Positions 36,546 to 49,605 are shown, counted from the stretch's first letter. The stretch is DNA of 64,000 nt from Polydactylus sextarius (GCA_016801845.1 CM028913.1:2020501-2084500); one strand, 5' to 3'. A program made the numbers and translations. Notes: generated by a model not told the origin, from the letters alone.

Positions 36546-38744
36546 AATTTCTAAGGTACAAAACATACATTATGTCAAATATTTATTATTCATATGGTTT
36601 ATTACACTCAACAGAGCAAAACAAAAAAAATACATTTTAAAGTACAAAAATAAATACCCATCGAAATTTGACAAAAAGGTCCAATCCCTTATTGTATGTA
36701 TGATATTTATAAACTTTGAAAATGTGTACAGCAAAAGGAACCTACTTCAGCGGCTGAATTGACCCTGAGCTTGCCCAATCACATTTTAAACATTATCCCC
36801 TTTTGACCAAAAGACACCGCCCCACATCATGTAGTTAACCAGTCACATGTTTGCTTGAACAGAAAAAAAAAAAAACAGAAAAACTAAACAAAAAGAAAAA
36901 AGAAAAGTGGCTCTGATCATTCGCTATGTACCACATCTTAAACACTTTGAAAGATTCATGGTCTTCACTTATAGGCCTCAATTACTATAGTTAAAATCTG
37001 CATACTGACCCAAGAGCATCACTCATTTGAGACAATGGGACATTGTTACCGAGTCAAATTTACATTGAAACACTGTCAAGTTTCCTTTTTGTCCCTTTCA
37101 TTGTGAACAAAGTGAAATAAGGGAACTTACTTCTCCATGACTGTGAGACTACTATATATAATTACATGCAATTAATTGTAAAGGCTGTTTTTATTTCAGA
37201 GTGCACATACTGCAGCTGTAATCACTGTACTTCTCTTTATATGATGTAAACTTGCCTCATGACAGGTTTGCCTGAAGCCACTTCCAGCTGACTGTAGGTG
37301 AGGGCAGAGTTTACCCTTGTCAGGTTGCCTGTCTTTCACAGAGCTGAAAGAATGCTCACAGACATGTTCATAATCACATTTCCAGGGAAAGCATAATGAA
37401 TGAAGCTAACATGCATGTGTTTTGTGACTGTTGGATGACACCAGAGTTCCTTGAGGAAACCCCATGGAGTGAACACGCAAACTCCACACAGAGAGATTTT
37501 GTGGGTGTTTTTGATCATCAAAAGTGTTGGAATTGCTGCAACATTTAATGTGCAACTCTTGCTTGAAGATTGTGTGTTAAATAAGCTCAGCATTGTAATC
37601 AGATACTACATCAAAGTTATTAGTTTTTCCAGATTTCATTATTTATTAATCAGCAACAATTATAGAATTATTTATTAAATGCTTCCATCCTTGAAAACTG
37701 ACAATGATCAATCAAAAAATAGATATTAGAGTTTGTGCTTTCCTTATGTGCCTCATGATCTTGTTAACATATTCATCAGTGTCTTGCTGGAATCATGGCC
37801 CTTTCAAATTACAGTAAAGGACAGTCACTCTAATTAAGACATGGCAGATTACAATGAATCACATACATATAGCAACTGATAGGATAGATTCATGATTGTC
37901 TGCTTTCTGTGGAAACTTAAACTCTGTTTGTTTCATATAACAAGCTTCTAATTCTATTTTTTTTTTTTAATTTGTACCTTTTCTAAATAGATTCTAAGAT
38001 GTTTGCATGCATCATCTTAAATGGAAAGCTCCGATTATTTGCAGTGCTGTTGCGTAGTATACTGATTCATAGTCTGAATTGACTTCAGCTAAAACAGCTG
38101 TGGCTAGTTGCATTGAACAGAGATCATAACAGTGGTCACTTTTATCATGAGAATTATGTAAAACTACAGGAAAATAAATATGCTTAACACTTGCTTAAGA
38201 GTACCTACGGCCAAGTGTCAAGGATGTGTATAAGAATAAGACATCTTCACTTTCATTTTTTGTTGTTTTTTATTTTTGTAATGTACTGATGGAAAAATAA
38301 TCCTACAGCAGAAGGATCCCCTGCTGGCCCTTCTGAGCTTCTATGCAACACCCACGACTGGCCAGCCAAGCCACCAATGGGCAGAAAAATCTGCACAACT
38401 ATGGCTTATCTGGCAGAAGGACACTGCAGAGCAGGAGGTTATTTATTTCAACTGGAGACACAGGACAAGTGATCTACCCGTTCACCAGCAAGGCCACAGA
38501 GTTCTCATGAAACTGGACTTGGAGAAAGAGTAGACTAGTCAATCATTAGCACAACAGGAGAGCTACACTCTACAGTCATACATGTACCACTCCCCAGTGG
38601 GAGCAGAGAAAGCAAATGTGAAAGAACAAAAAACAGAGATATGCAGGTTGGCTGGAGTCCACCAAAATCTAGTCATCCACTATAAAAAGACTCTAAACTT
38701 CAGTCATTTATAGTCACTTAGTCATTTCTGCATATGGTTAGTGT
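36546..38744. other. no gene seen
   Basis: AT-rich, with A-rich runs near 36863-36905 and a T run near 37958-37968. The part from about 38290 to 38744 is better balanced in composition and may be the 5' continuation of the LINE remnant that follows, but I recognise no box in it. Confidence 0.5.
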
Positions 38745-39300
38745 AGGATGTGTCAGGAATCTATAGCCATCCACAACTTCAACTCTGTCATTGAATTAGC
38801 TGATGACGCAGTGGTGCTGAGCTTCATCTACAATAACCATGAGGAAGAGAACTGCTTCCAACAGAAAAAACAAGTAGCTGATGGTGGACATATGAAGGAG
38901 ACAATGGTGGCCCTAGATGCCATACTTCCTCAACTGGATTGTATCAAATATCAAATATCTGCGCATTCATGTTGAAGAAGACAAGGGCGTATCTGTACCA
39001 GCTGAGCTGATAGCTGAGGAAGTTTGGGCTCTCTCCAGTGATCCTGAGGACTTTTCTGTGGAAAGTGTCTCAACAAACATTCAACACACTTTCTTGTTTG
39101 ATAAAATCTGTATCTCAAGCTACAGAATGCTGCACAAGATCAGCTCTGCCATCTTTACAGGACGTCTACACCAAGAGATGCAAGACTAGAGTGATCAGGA
39201 TCATCAGACTGATCTCATCCAATAACTGCTTGTTCCAAAGAGTAACAGAAGCATTATGCCTATCATCAGACCATAAAGCTTCTTAACCAGGATGTGGCAC
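38745..39300 (+). pseudogene. LINE reverse transcriptase C-terminal half, frameshifted
   Basis: ELADDAVVLSFIYNNHEE (LADD codons at 38796-38807) corresponds to the catalytic KFADDTTVVGLISNNDE of CR1/L2/Rex1-type LINEs, with phenylalanine changed to leucine and both aspartates kept. After frame changes come IKYLRIHVEEDKG near 38955-38990, for the FLGIHISEDL box, and SALPSLQDVYTKRCKTRVIR near 39148-39207, for the C-terminal LPSLQDLY-x-KR-A block. SSNNCLFQRV near 39218 stands for HPCNCLFQLLPSGRRYR. At least three frames are needed, so the copy is dead. Its order of boxes agrees with the minus-strand copy at 25455-25834, although the two differ too much to be a recent duplication. Confidence 0.8.
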
Positions 39301-42300
39301 CACATCTTTCCATATCACCCTAGCAACAACTGAACTCTCAAAACCACTACCAAAACTCACCTTCAGTGCAGCATCATGTCTATGTGACCATCATTTAGGG
39401 CAGCCATTGTCATCTCACAGTGTTACAGCTGCTCTATGACTTACGTCTACTAATCAGCCAATAGAAATGCAGCAGGAAATGATGCAATGAACACCATGAT
39501 ACCAGCACTAAACCCAAACAAATGAACCCTTGCCATGATAACTATGGTGGCTGCAAACATATCGGTTTCGGTAACTATGATGGCGCAGATAGATGACATA
39601 TGTTGATGATGTTGTATATTGACATATGTCGTAGCCTGCGATTCAGTTACTGGTCATCATACAGTCTGCACACATCAAAATTGACATTGTACCCAAGTTT
39701 ATTAGATCCCTGAGGAAACTGAACTGCTGGATTTCCTGAATATATTTTCTGTTTGTGAACACCAGAGTTCTAGTGTTTAAAGGTGCCAAAGCATCCTTAG
39801 TTTGCCTTAGATTCAACTGCATCCAAATGTCAAATTCCATTTTTATTTTAATCATGCCCTCAATATTGCTGTAAAAGTTAAATCAGGATAGATTGTTTAT
39901 ATTGCATTCTAATTTTAAAATGAATGTTAACATTTGTTCAACAGGTGCAACTTTGAACATTTGATATATCAAACAGCTTTTCACTTTAAAATGGTAAAAG
40001 TTTGTATGTGGGTGTATGTTGAAGTTTGCATGTGTAGTGGATTGATATTGAAAATTTTAATACTATTATGAAATTACATTTTCATTTCATTAATAAAGTG
40101 CCCTATGGGCTTCCATACATAAACTCCCTGGCAGATGTGATAATACCCCACATAAAAACAACACAGCTCTGCCCCTTCTGGGTGTGAAATCTAATAATAA
40201 ACTGGCAGAAAACAATTGGCATGATCAGTATTATAGCTCAAACAGACTATACGCTCAGTAATAATAATGCACAGATTCATATGGCAAATGAGTTACCTGC
40301 TTGAGCTACCTAGCTGAACTAGAAGGACCCTGGACTCTCAACTGCTTTTACCAAACAGTTGTTAATACGAAGATAGTGTGACAGGTGAATGACCTTTACT
40401 GAACATCATGTTGCTCTTCATCTCTCACTCTTTCTTTCGCTTTGTCACACATAGAGCACATTGCTGTAATATCAGTAAAATCATTCTGCTGAATTCTTCT
40501 CCAGTCTTGACTTTTTTTTACATTGAGTTTGCCTTTGTTAATTGCTATACATAAAAATAATGATACATATAGCTGATCAGCTGTCCAGTGATAACTAGTC
40601 AAATGATGAGTCACCCCCCATGTCTGGCTTTATTGGGTAGAGCATGTGTATGTGCAGCTCAGTCTGTGACTGCTCCAACCTGTTGGAGGATATGGACACT
40701 GAAATGAAAACATTTTGCAGCTGGGGTCCAGTGTGTCTGGGTGTTGGAGAAGAGCACAGCTCTGACTCACTGTTTGTTCATTCAGAACACAGAGAATCCT
40801 GACTCTTACAAGGATGGTATGAAGTGTGTCTGTCAGTGGGTGTAACACATTCCTCTTTTGCTCTCTTAGCTGACTGTTAGCCATTGATTAAACATCCCTA
40901 TTAAAGCTATGTGCATGAGACATTATAATTGCTCTTCACCCAAAGCAAGCTATGTCCTGTAGGTGAAAACACATCTCACACAGGTATTTCTGCTCTGTAC
41001 ACTGCGTGTGTCAAAGGACAACTCCACAGAATGTTTAAAACTCTTATATGAAATGGTTTATGTGTATCTCTTTCATGAAACTTTTGTATTGTTACTGTTC
41101 GCACATTTTTACCCAAGTGCTTCAAATGATAACAATTAAATAACTTGTTAAAGTGGCATGTATAGCATTCTAGTAATTCTCATGACATTTCAATTTAAAA
41201 TCATAAAGGATTGTCATAATAATTTTGAGTTTAGTTAAAATTTGTATTTTCTATCTTTCAGCTTATCATCAAATGTTCATTAGGTTATACCACTAAGCAT
41301 CTGCAAGGTGCTCTTAACTTGCAAGAATTATATTTTAATGACTTTGTTTAATGATATGTTTCCAGCATGTCCTTATTAGCTTCAGTGCATCTGAAACTGA
41401 CAGTGACACCACTGAAGTCTCGTGTCTGTTAAATAAGTCATGCATACAACAGATGCACATCTGCCTACAGCCGCGGTGAAATTCAACACACCACCAAGGG
41501 CAGATGCTCCCAGGCAAAAATAAACAGCTGTTTCTCATTGTCAAGGAGAATCTTGGGAACATGTTGCCCTTAAGCAGCAGTATGTCGTTATTTCAACAGC
41601 ATAAATCATCTTTTCACTGGGAGGAAACATCTTTTACAACGGATTCTTATTTCTAGGTTGTCAAACACTGACGCTTTGTAAAACCCACTGGTGTCTAATA
41701 AATAAGGTAGCCCTTGGGTCTGTAATTCTGACATACCAGGTTTTCAATTGGCACCAATGTTAACGCACTCACCTACATTAGACCCCCAGAGCTACTGCTC
41801 CAGCTGTCTAGTGTCTCCAGTGTAAACCTACTCACCATGATATTAGAAGCTTTGAGCGTTGACATTCCCAATGAGCCAATTCATTACTACAGATCTTGTA
41901 GCCAAAAAAAGTATCCTATGGGTGGACACACCATTTATAATTTCTATTTTTAAGGTTCAGTTTTCTTCAACAGAGATTCACAGGAGTTTCTTTGATAATT
42001 CAAATACACACTAGTGCGCAGTTGAGTGCATAATACATTCATTATTGTTACCATGGTAATGTATGTCAAGAATTTTACAGATAGATGCAAAGTAAATATT
42101 TATTGCTGTGCCTATTGACCTTTTACATTTAATTGGCATATTCATGTTAATTTACATTGACAAATGCAGTTAACAGTTGTATCTATGCATATAACAACTG
42201 CTATGTACACACCTGCACCAGAGAGCAGAAATTCATTTAAAAGTTAATATCTGTTGTCAGCTTGGAAACCCTTTTAACATTAATATGATGAATAATCTTT

Positions 42301-44246
42301 CCTTGTTGCTTGCATCATTCCCCCCAGTTTACTTGACAATCAGCTCAAGTTATCCTGCTACCACTGCTGCCAATACTGTAAGAGCCTGGAGACATGGAAA
42401 TTTCAAGACATGACACAGAACAAAGAACATATGGGAAAACTATGGAAGTATGAACAAATAAACGTCTTGATATAGTAATTCCCTCATACATCTGTTTGCC
42501 AGGTATGGGATTCCCATTGATAAGTGTTTTTTTACTGACATATTCTAACTTTCTCTCCATAAATTAGTAGTATAATAGCCACAATGATGAATGTGTTTAT
42601 GTTCTTGATCAAGTCATTAAGCGCATTCCAGCCCTGGTGCCCTTCACCTTCAAATAAAACTCCAACTGAACCTGAAAATTAAAAATAAACATTTTTTTAC
42701 AGAAAAGTGTTTGCAGGTTGATGGCTGATGATGACCATGCAACACAGATGGGGAACAGAATATTGAACCAAAATACCAATCTCATTGCAGAAGAATGTAG
42801 TAGTACTATGCAGTTTGTTTGTTGGTCTTTTTTTATTTTTCAGTTTTACAATTGAAATACTCTCATAGAGATGATATTGCTTCTTCCACAATGATCTACT
42901 TAGTATTGTTGCCAGTAAGGTACTAGTTTTTATGCATGTGTGTATGTGAGTGTATATGAATTAAAGGAAATATACTCCTATTCATAGAAGGAGTATATTC
43001 TATGCTTTTAAACAGGCTTGAAGTTAATGTTGGGAGAACATCTCACAAGAGTCATCATTTTACAGAGATGATGTCAGATTTGTTGAGAGTTGGGTTAACT
43101 TTTCTAATGTTGATGTAAGCCAAACGAGTGTGGTGACATGAACATTTTAATGTTGAGTTAATGTCAACTCAACAGTTATAGTTAGTGCAGTTATTTTAAA
43201 ACAAAGAAATCAGTGGAGAAAGGAAGTAGAGCCTTGGAAGAATAAGAAGAATCCATTTTCTTATATTAATTCTGACCTCCAGGTGTTACAGAAGCATCAC
43301 AAAATACACTTCCGACTCCCATAAGTAATCAGAAATTTTCAACCGAGATTCTGTTTTCATTTAGTGCTACCTACCAAATTATGTTGTGTGTATCCCGTCC
43401 TGCAATTGCAAAGCAGATTTTTTAAATATCAAAAAGTCTTCTTCGTTCCATTAATGTTTACTAGCTAGTCATCTTCTACTTCTGCGTCTGGCACATTTTA
43501 GCTACTCTGGGCTTGGTACTGTTAATATTGCATCACCTGTGCTACATGTGCATTCTCTTGTGTATAAAGAAGATAAACAACAAAGGGACCAACTAATAGT
43601 AAACAAAAAAACAATGCTATCAGGGGTCTAAACCTCCACAGGGAACCTTAAACACTTGACTGTACTTAACATCTGTGTGGGTCCTGTCCTGGTGGCTGAT
43701 GCTTGGCTCCAGTAACTTAGAAGGTGACCAGCCATAAAGACAAATCTAAGTCTGCGTCAACTCATTTTCACAGTGAAGTGACAAGAAGTCATGATAATTT
43801 GATGACATATGATAATTTCCCCAAGTTGCAGAGCTGATATAACTGGATACAGACTGTATACAGCTGAAAACACATTTGTAGCATGAACATTTGGTACCCT
43901 TTGGAACCCTTGCTGTGTAGCATTTAAAAATAATGCACAGAGTATATAGAGAACAGACTTGTACTGTGGTGGGAAGTCAAGTATACAGTCATTGCTGCTC
44001 TCCAGCAGAGCTTGTTCTATCACCCATAGTAGAGTGAATGCAGTTAAGGAGACAATAGAGCCTGCAGCCAGCCACATGGGAAACTCAATAACACTGGGAG
44101 GACATGAAGCTAAGCATCAATCAAGCTGGAAGCCAAGACTAAGCTTTCCTCCCATCTGGACTTGTCACAGTACGTCAGCTGCTAAACTGTCTCCTGCAGT
44201 CTACATGCCCAGGATGGAGATCGAGGTAGATCTTTAAATGTGCTCT
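39301..44246. other. no gene seen; one strong hairpin
   Basis: AT-rich, without recognised repeats. AATATACTCCT (42969-42979) pairs perfectly with AGGAGTATATT (42989-42999) around nine bases. A 106-codon minus-strand frame (44077-43757) begins with a hydrophobic stretch but has no recognisable domain or splice context. Confidence 0.5.
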
Positions 44247-44766
44247 TTAAAGGTGACAGAGAACCAAAAAGAGTTTTCACCTGGTCTCTGAACGGCTGTC
44301 CACCCACATTCAGGAACATGTGAAAAGTGCCAGAAAATCTGAACATCTTCTTTTCATAGAAATTCCTCTTTTAGAAATGTTGCTAGAAAATTGGTCAATT
44401 TCAAAAACGGTTGTTTGTGATGTAAAATGTATTTCACTGCCCCTCACTCTGATTTTATTTCCTCCCCTTCAAAGGTGATCAGCCGTAAAAAAGAAGGTCT
44501 GTCTGTGTTCTGAAGCCGGTGAAGTTACATTTTTTTGAGTGACAGTGAAGGCAGCCAATCAGTGTCAAGTGTTTGCATTTTATAATGAGGTTGCCAGTTA
44601 AGCCTGAAAAGATGTCAAATAGATGCAAAACCACGTGTTTAAAATCCTCCACTCTAAAATATCTTTCTGAAAGGTTTTTAGGAAGCTTCTGAGGCATTAC
44701 ACATCCAACCAACATTTTATTGTGGACGGATCAAAACCCTGTTCAACCATTTTCTGTCACCTTTAA
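44247..44766. mobile_element. TTAA-flanked MITE, complete
   Basis: A 512-bp element (44251-44762) is bounded by TTAA on both sides (44247-44250 and 44763-44766). The left end reads AGGTGACAGAGAACC and the right end, on the other strand, AGGTGACAGAAAATGG, giving terminal inverted repeats of about 13 bp. There is no open frame inside, so it is non-autonomous. A TTAA target fits piggyBac or Kolobok transposases; ends starting AGG rather than CCC favour Kolobok by my recollection. A second, inverted copy begins at 63770 and matches the right half closely, which confirms that this is a repeated unit. Confidence 0.85.
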
Positions 44767-46505
44767 GAAGTGTTTTGATCAAGAACAAGGAGTGCCCCAC
44801 TAAACATTTCTGAGGCTGATTTTATATGATTTTCTTATGGTTTTTATATGGTGAACGAATAAAACATGAAAAACTACAATGGCTGCATGACATTTCGCCA
44901 GCTGAACATCTGCTCAATTTTGTTATTGTTAGCCCCACTATGAGAAATCATCTGTGGTAGTTGTCTTTACTACGCTATCACCAACGGTTGCAATAACATC
45001 ACTGTGTGGCCAGCCATAGATTATAACTGACTACAGTACAGGAGGAAAGTTGCCCATCACAACCTGCTAATGTTCAAACCAGCATCATCCAAACAGTTCA
45101 AAACCACAAGAAGTCCAGTCTACAATGATATAAAACAGAACTTAGAGCAGAATTACAGAGGCTGGGTTTTTTCTTTATTAATAAATAATATAAATGGATA
45201 ATATATTATAGTTGTAAAAAATAAAATAACAACAGCCTCCATGACCTATTCAAAATTATTGCATAAATATTTACTGACAAAACAGTGAAATAAAAGTCTA
45301 ATTATATACACTCATATGTTTCCTGTACATTCAACTTAATGTATAAACTGATTAAAACTTGCAGAACATGTACAGTACACACATCCAGTGTTGGGATTTC
45401 TTTACCTGACCTTGACTAAGTGGTAACATATTAACATAAACATATTAACATAAACATATTAACCATGCCGTAACGACAGATATTGTCAGACTATTCCATT
45501 AATCATGTGTATGACATTTTGACGTTTTGAGTCATGTTCACATACAAAATATTATGTTACTATTTGAAAACAAAAAAAATATATATAATACTACAAAAAT
45601 ATAGAAATCCAAAGCCATCGTCTGTTATTCATTGATACAAGCTTGTAGTTTCTGCAAAGTAGCATTAAAAATCCTTTATCTGCCAGTTATCTCTACATAA
45701 TGTATATCTGCTGGTTATTTCCATATTTTCGTGGCAAGTCAACGCTTTATGTTCTTTGATTTGCTGAGGAACTTAAGTGACCTCATAACACCACTGCATC
45801 AAACCATTTCAGAGCTCACTGAATAAACTTGTTTAATGAACACTAAAAGGATAAGGAGAGAAATCATCGCCATTGTTTCCTGTTCTATGAACACAAAATG
45901 AGATAAAAGCAGATTGTTTTCATTCAGTACATCTGTCATATAGCAGCATGTGTGCATATCTCCATCCAATGACAGAACTATTATGTCAGGTCACACCAGA
46001 ATCCTCTGAAGCAAGGTCACGGTGACAGAACATGACAAGATGAGAAATAGCAAGTGACACCAAGATCTATTTTCTGAACATAAAAAAATGTATGTGAGCC
46101 AGAATACATTGAACATGCATCAGTGAACACAGCACAGACATCATGTCCACTATGCAGTATTTACCGAACACAGCAATTTTATGTCTACTAATACAAAATG
46201 TTTCCAGTGTGTATACAAACCTGCTTTTTTCGAGGACTGGACAGAGTTGCTTCATTGAAAAGCAACCACAGGGAGTTTACCAGAGTCGCTGAAAGTGAAC
46301 TGAGAACGCCCTTCGTATCGCAGCTTTTTGAACGGGGGGAATTGTTTAAACTTGCTCTGTATTTCAAACAGGCAGGCACAATTCTGCCATTTCTTGACAT
46401 TCCATTAAAGAGGCTGGTTGCAGCTTCCACGAAGAGAGGAACTGGGCTGGGCTGTGAAGAGGAGGGGGAAGTGGTGGCCGACTGATGGAGAGTCATTGAG
46501 TCACA
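44767..46505. other. no gene seen; two-strand open region at 46188-46496
   Basis: Mostly AT-rich. At 46188-46496 both strands stay open for about 95-102 codons and GC rises, with CpGs (TTCGAGG, GAACGGGGGG). No domain is recognisable on either strand. It could be an old repeat or an exon-like piece; I cannot choose. Confidence 0.4.
45425..45463. repeat. 14-bp tandem repeat
   Basis: AACATATTAACATA is repeated 2.8 times without mismatch. Confidence 0.9.
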
Positions 46506-46519
46506 CTGCCATCTAGTGT
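46506..46519 (-). promoter_or_regulatory. CTCF-like core
   Basis: On the minus strand the site reads ACACTAGATGGCAG. It matches the CTCF core CCASYAGRKGGCRS at every position but the first. CTCF organises chromatin loops and insulators in vertebrates. A match of this length is expected now and then by chance, and short 'CATCTAGTG' cores also occur inside fish repeats. Confidence 0.35.
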
Positions 46520-47704
46520 CAGCTCACACATCAACAGGTGCTGTCCATAGTGCTGAATGTGAACACTAAAACATTTTCCTTGTGTGGTGTAGATATTCAA
46601 GGTAGGACGCAGCTGAAGCAGCTACATCCCAGAGATCACTGTCATTCAGCCAAAGGCCAGATCACCCAGACTTGGTCAAAACGTGTTCTTACACAGTGTA
46701 TAAGATGAATCTAACAGGCGGTAGAACCCAAGTCTGGTCCACAACCTCATCCATGTGCACACAGAATATCAACCACTTTCACAAAGATATCTCAGCACAG
46801 CAGGTTAAGCTTGACAAATTTTATGTGCCTGTGTTAAGTTACAGCAGGTCAGGTGTGTGTGGGGACACTGGGATGTAATGCTGTTCATTGGCCTATGCAC
46901 TGCAATGTACTGTTGTTGATGTATATAAATATTTATTCATGTGGGTGGAGAAACACAGCACAGTCAGACAGATATATTACAAAAATCACTTGAGTAAATA
47001 TTGGATAGGAGCCAGTCAGGGCTATCCAGCGTCCTGACAACAGGAAGGACATTTGATTTTTTTTGTTTTATTTTTTTTGTTTGTTTTAAAGTTAACTCTC
47101 CAATTTTGTTTTTGCTCTCCTAAAGGTGAGGGCCTGGTGCCTTTGATATCTTCCAGGTGAGAGAGTCAACACTTGGCTGTGGATGTTCATAAGAACTAAT
47201 GTATTTGGTGACCTCCTCCAGTGCCAACATAGTGCCAACCTAGTATTCACTTGCGCACAAGGAATATCAAGATTGAATATAATTTGGTTTAGTCGTAAAA
47301 CATATACTTCCCTCAGGATGAACTCAGCACTCTGAGCTTTTCCGCAGCATGCTTAACATGAATGTATGAAAACCAGGGTGAAAAAAGTGGACTGAAACTA
47401 AATGGAGTTAAATAGACCTGATCCGACATTTTGACTCTCTAATTAGTAACATTATTAACAGCTGTGTTTCCTGCAGCACTGACTGTGAAAAGGGTCTGAT
47501 TCATCAGATAAAAAGAGCAGTGCAGTGGGACGATGTGAGCCTGAGTCCAAATAAATTACAGTATGTGTGTACATGGTAATGAAGGGTGCACTGCGTGGCT
47601 TAATGCTGTGTTTAATAGATTTTGGACAACAAAGGAGCTCAATGGCAGAGAGGAAGAAGATAAATCAAACTGTATTACTGAAGTGCTTTCTTTGTCTTTG
47701 TGAC
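46520..47704. other. no gene seen; T-rich run
   Basis: AT-rich. T-rich run at about 47057-47087. Nothing else recognised. Confidence 0.55.
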
Positions 47705-47880
47705 AACTCAAAGGGCTTTACACTTTCAGTCCCATTCACACATTGACAGAGTACCTCTATACATATTAGGATTCAGTATGTTGCACAAAGACACTTGACC
47801 ATTCGCGCTGGAGGATACAGGATCCAAACTATCTGTTTGATGGAAGATCTGCCCTACCTTCTGATTCACAACTGCTCGTG
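47705..47880 (-). repeat. tRNA-like SINE-type repeat
   Basis: Read on the minus strand it runs GAGCAGTTGTGAATCAGAAGG, a decayed B-box region, then GAATGGTCAAGTGTCTTTGTGC, ATACTGAATCCTAATA, GTGTGAATGGGACTG and GTAAAGCCCTTTGAGTTG. From memory this is the order of a widespread fish repeat ('...GTGTCCTTGGGCAAGATACTGAACCC...GTGTGAATGGG...GTAAAGCGCTTTGAGT'). It shares the tRNA-like head with 18128-18205 and has the more complete body. Confidence 0.65.
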
Positions 47881-48216
47881 ACATTTTTAGTTTTCCCACT
47901 GTTTCAATGTCGATGGGGACATGAATTATCTTTTACAGCACAGAAAAATATCAATACTGTTTTTCTGAAAAAGGAACAACTATGCTTTTCGGTGTATCTA
48001 TGAAGCTGTCCAACCACTTGTAAAGATTTCTTGTGCCACAAGATACGGTTTTACAGGGACTCCTCTCATCTGAAGGAAAGTGCCATAGATAGTGAGTCAT
48101 TTGGAAGAACTTCACAGGTTGGAGAAGAACTATTGGTTCTATTAAAAGTCAGGGATCATAACATGGCATCCAGATTTGACGCTGAGCTGGAGAGTCATCC
48201 ACACAGGCAAGTCATT
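47881..48216. other. no gene seen
   Basis: Short unique-looking spacer with no recognised feature. Confidence 0.5.
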
Positions 48217-48790
48217 AGCCAGCTTCACTCTGTCGGGCCAGGCTGGGCCAGGGCCATTTCGGGGCCACCTATGTGTTAGTGCCCCCAGGTCTAGCCCCGA
48301 GACTTTTGTGTTCAGATTATCAGGCCATTAACCTCTCCAGATTACACCGCCCATTTTCGAAGGTTCAAGCACGCAGAAACAAATGACTAGCAGCAAATAC
48401 ACAACCAATTCTGTCTTTGTTGTTAATTCTAGTTGTACCCAATCTACTTGGGTCTGCTGTAAGAAGTTAGCTTGCTAACTGCAGCTAGTATAGATTATAC
48501 TGCACCCAAAATCTCTTAAGTTTTTCTCAGACTTGGAGGGCAGTTCTCTGGATGTTCACCTTGGAAACATCTGCTGCGATGTATTTCATGACCTCCTGGT
48601 TCTAAGTGCAGAGCACGAACATCCTCGTGAGACCAGAACTGACAATCCATCGCTCTCTGTAGCAGCTAAAATGGTAAATACATTTATGTACTGCCATCCT
48701 CAGTGCTTCTACCTGGTGTCTCCACACCTACAGCAACGGGTTGACTCTGCCTCTAGCCTCTCACTGGCCCCGCATGGCCTGACGTTTTGG
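48217..48790 (+). mobile_element. GC-rich MITE, long variant, right end missing
   Basis: Begins with AGCCAGCTTCAC, the same terminus as the MITE at 57310-57726, and follows it through TGTCGGGCCAG, GGGGCCACC, GTGTTCAGATT, CCCATTTTC and AAACAAATGACT. It then carries about 330 bp (roughly 48410-48745) absent from the other copy. Similarity resumes at GACTCTGCCTCTAGCC and GGCCCCGCATG and stops after ACGTTTTGG. It lacks the expected inverted right end, so it is truncated or its end has decayed. No open frame with a recognisable domain is present. Confidence 0.6.
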
Positions 48791-49376
48791 ATCTGGAGTT
48801 ATAGAATTATAAAACTAAAGAAAAACTGATCACGTCAGTCAGATCCAAAGCACAAACAAGCCTATAAGTTCTTGAGTTCACACAGAAAAGTCTTAAACAA
48901 AAAGCTTTATGTGTAAAAGGCTTGGAAAAATATTTCAGGTGTTTATTGCACACCAGAAACAGTCTGTGTTCTCAGTATCGTAGAATGTTATTCCACTAGC
49001 TTTTTGAGACTATTTCCTACTACTGCTTTGATTCAGATCTTTAAATCAATCAGTCTTTAGCTATTCTCCAATGTAGTAACATACATCTGGAAGCTGCAGT
49101 CAAACCTGCTGAAGAAACTAAAAATGCACATTACATTTGTACAAAAAGGCACAAACCAGGAGGTTCACACATGACTTCTACAACCTTGATCAGAAGGGTC
49201 TGAACAAGAAACTTTCTGCTATACTGAGGAAAATTTCCCACTCCTGTTCTGCTCTTCCAGCAGCAATTATCCTCCATCAGTTTCTTTGTAGGGGGTCTTA
49301 TTGGAATATGATAATATCTATATATTTTATTTTGATATAATGCATTTTTGTCTGCTTGCTTCTTCTACATACTTAC

Positions 49377-49605
49377 CAAATAATTCTGACAAAGTATCCA
49401 GAGTTTGTTTAAGATAACCTAAATGAAATTTCATCAGTCCCAGTTTCACTGGAGAGTTTAACATCCCACGAATGCATCTCCACTCAATCTGTTTGGCATG
49501 GAAATGCTCCAGTTTCATCATTTGTATATTGGAACAATATATCACAGGCTTCATCAGGAATCTCACACTGTTGTACAGCACATAGCTTTTATCAGACCTT
49601 CGTGT
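49377..49605 (-). CDS. candidate coding exon, product unknown
   Basis: On the minus strand an uninterrupted 76-codon frame ends at a near-perfect splice donor: TTATTTG followed by GTAAGTATG (donor GT at 49375-49376). A possible acceptor CAG lies at 49606-49608, and a second at 49568-49570 would give a shorter exon. The peptide has an ordinary soluble-protein composition: YNSVRFLMKPVIYCSN, then KLEHFHAKQIEWRCIRG, then LGLMKFHLGYLKQTLDTLSELF, which looks like amphipathic helices. I do not recognise the protein. The acceptor's pyrimidine tract is poor and I found no partner exon, so it may be a pseudo-exon, a retro-copied fragment, an old transposon piece or chance. Confidence 0.28.

Noticed and set aside
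43757..44077. 106-codon minus-strand frame starting with a hydrophobic stretch (possible secreted protein)
   Set aside because: No domain, no cysteine pattern, no promoter or polyadenylation context, and the opposite strand is also open over part of it.
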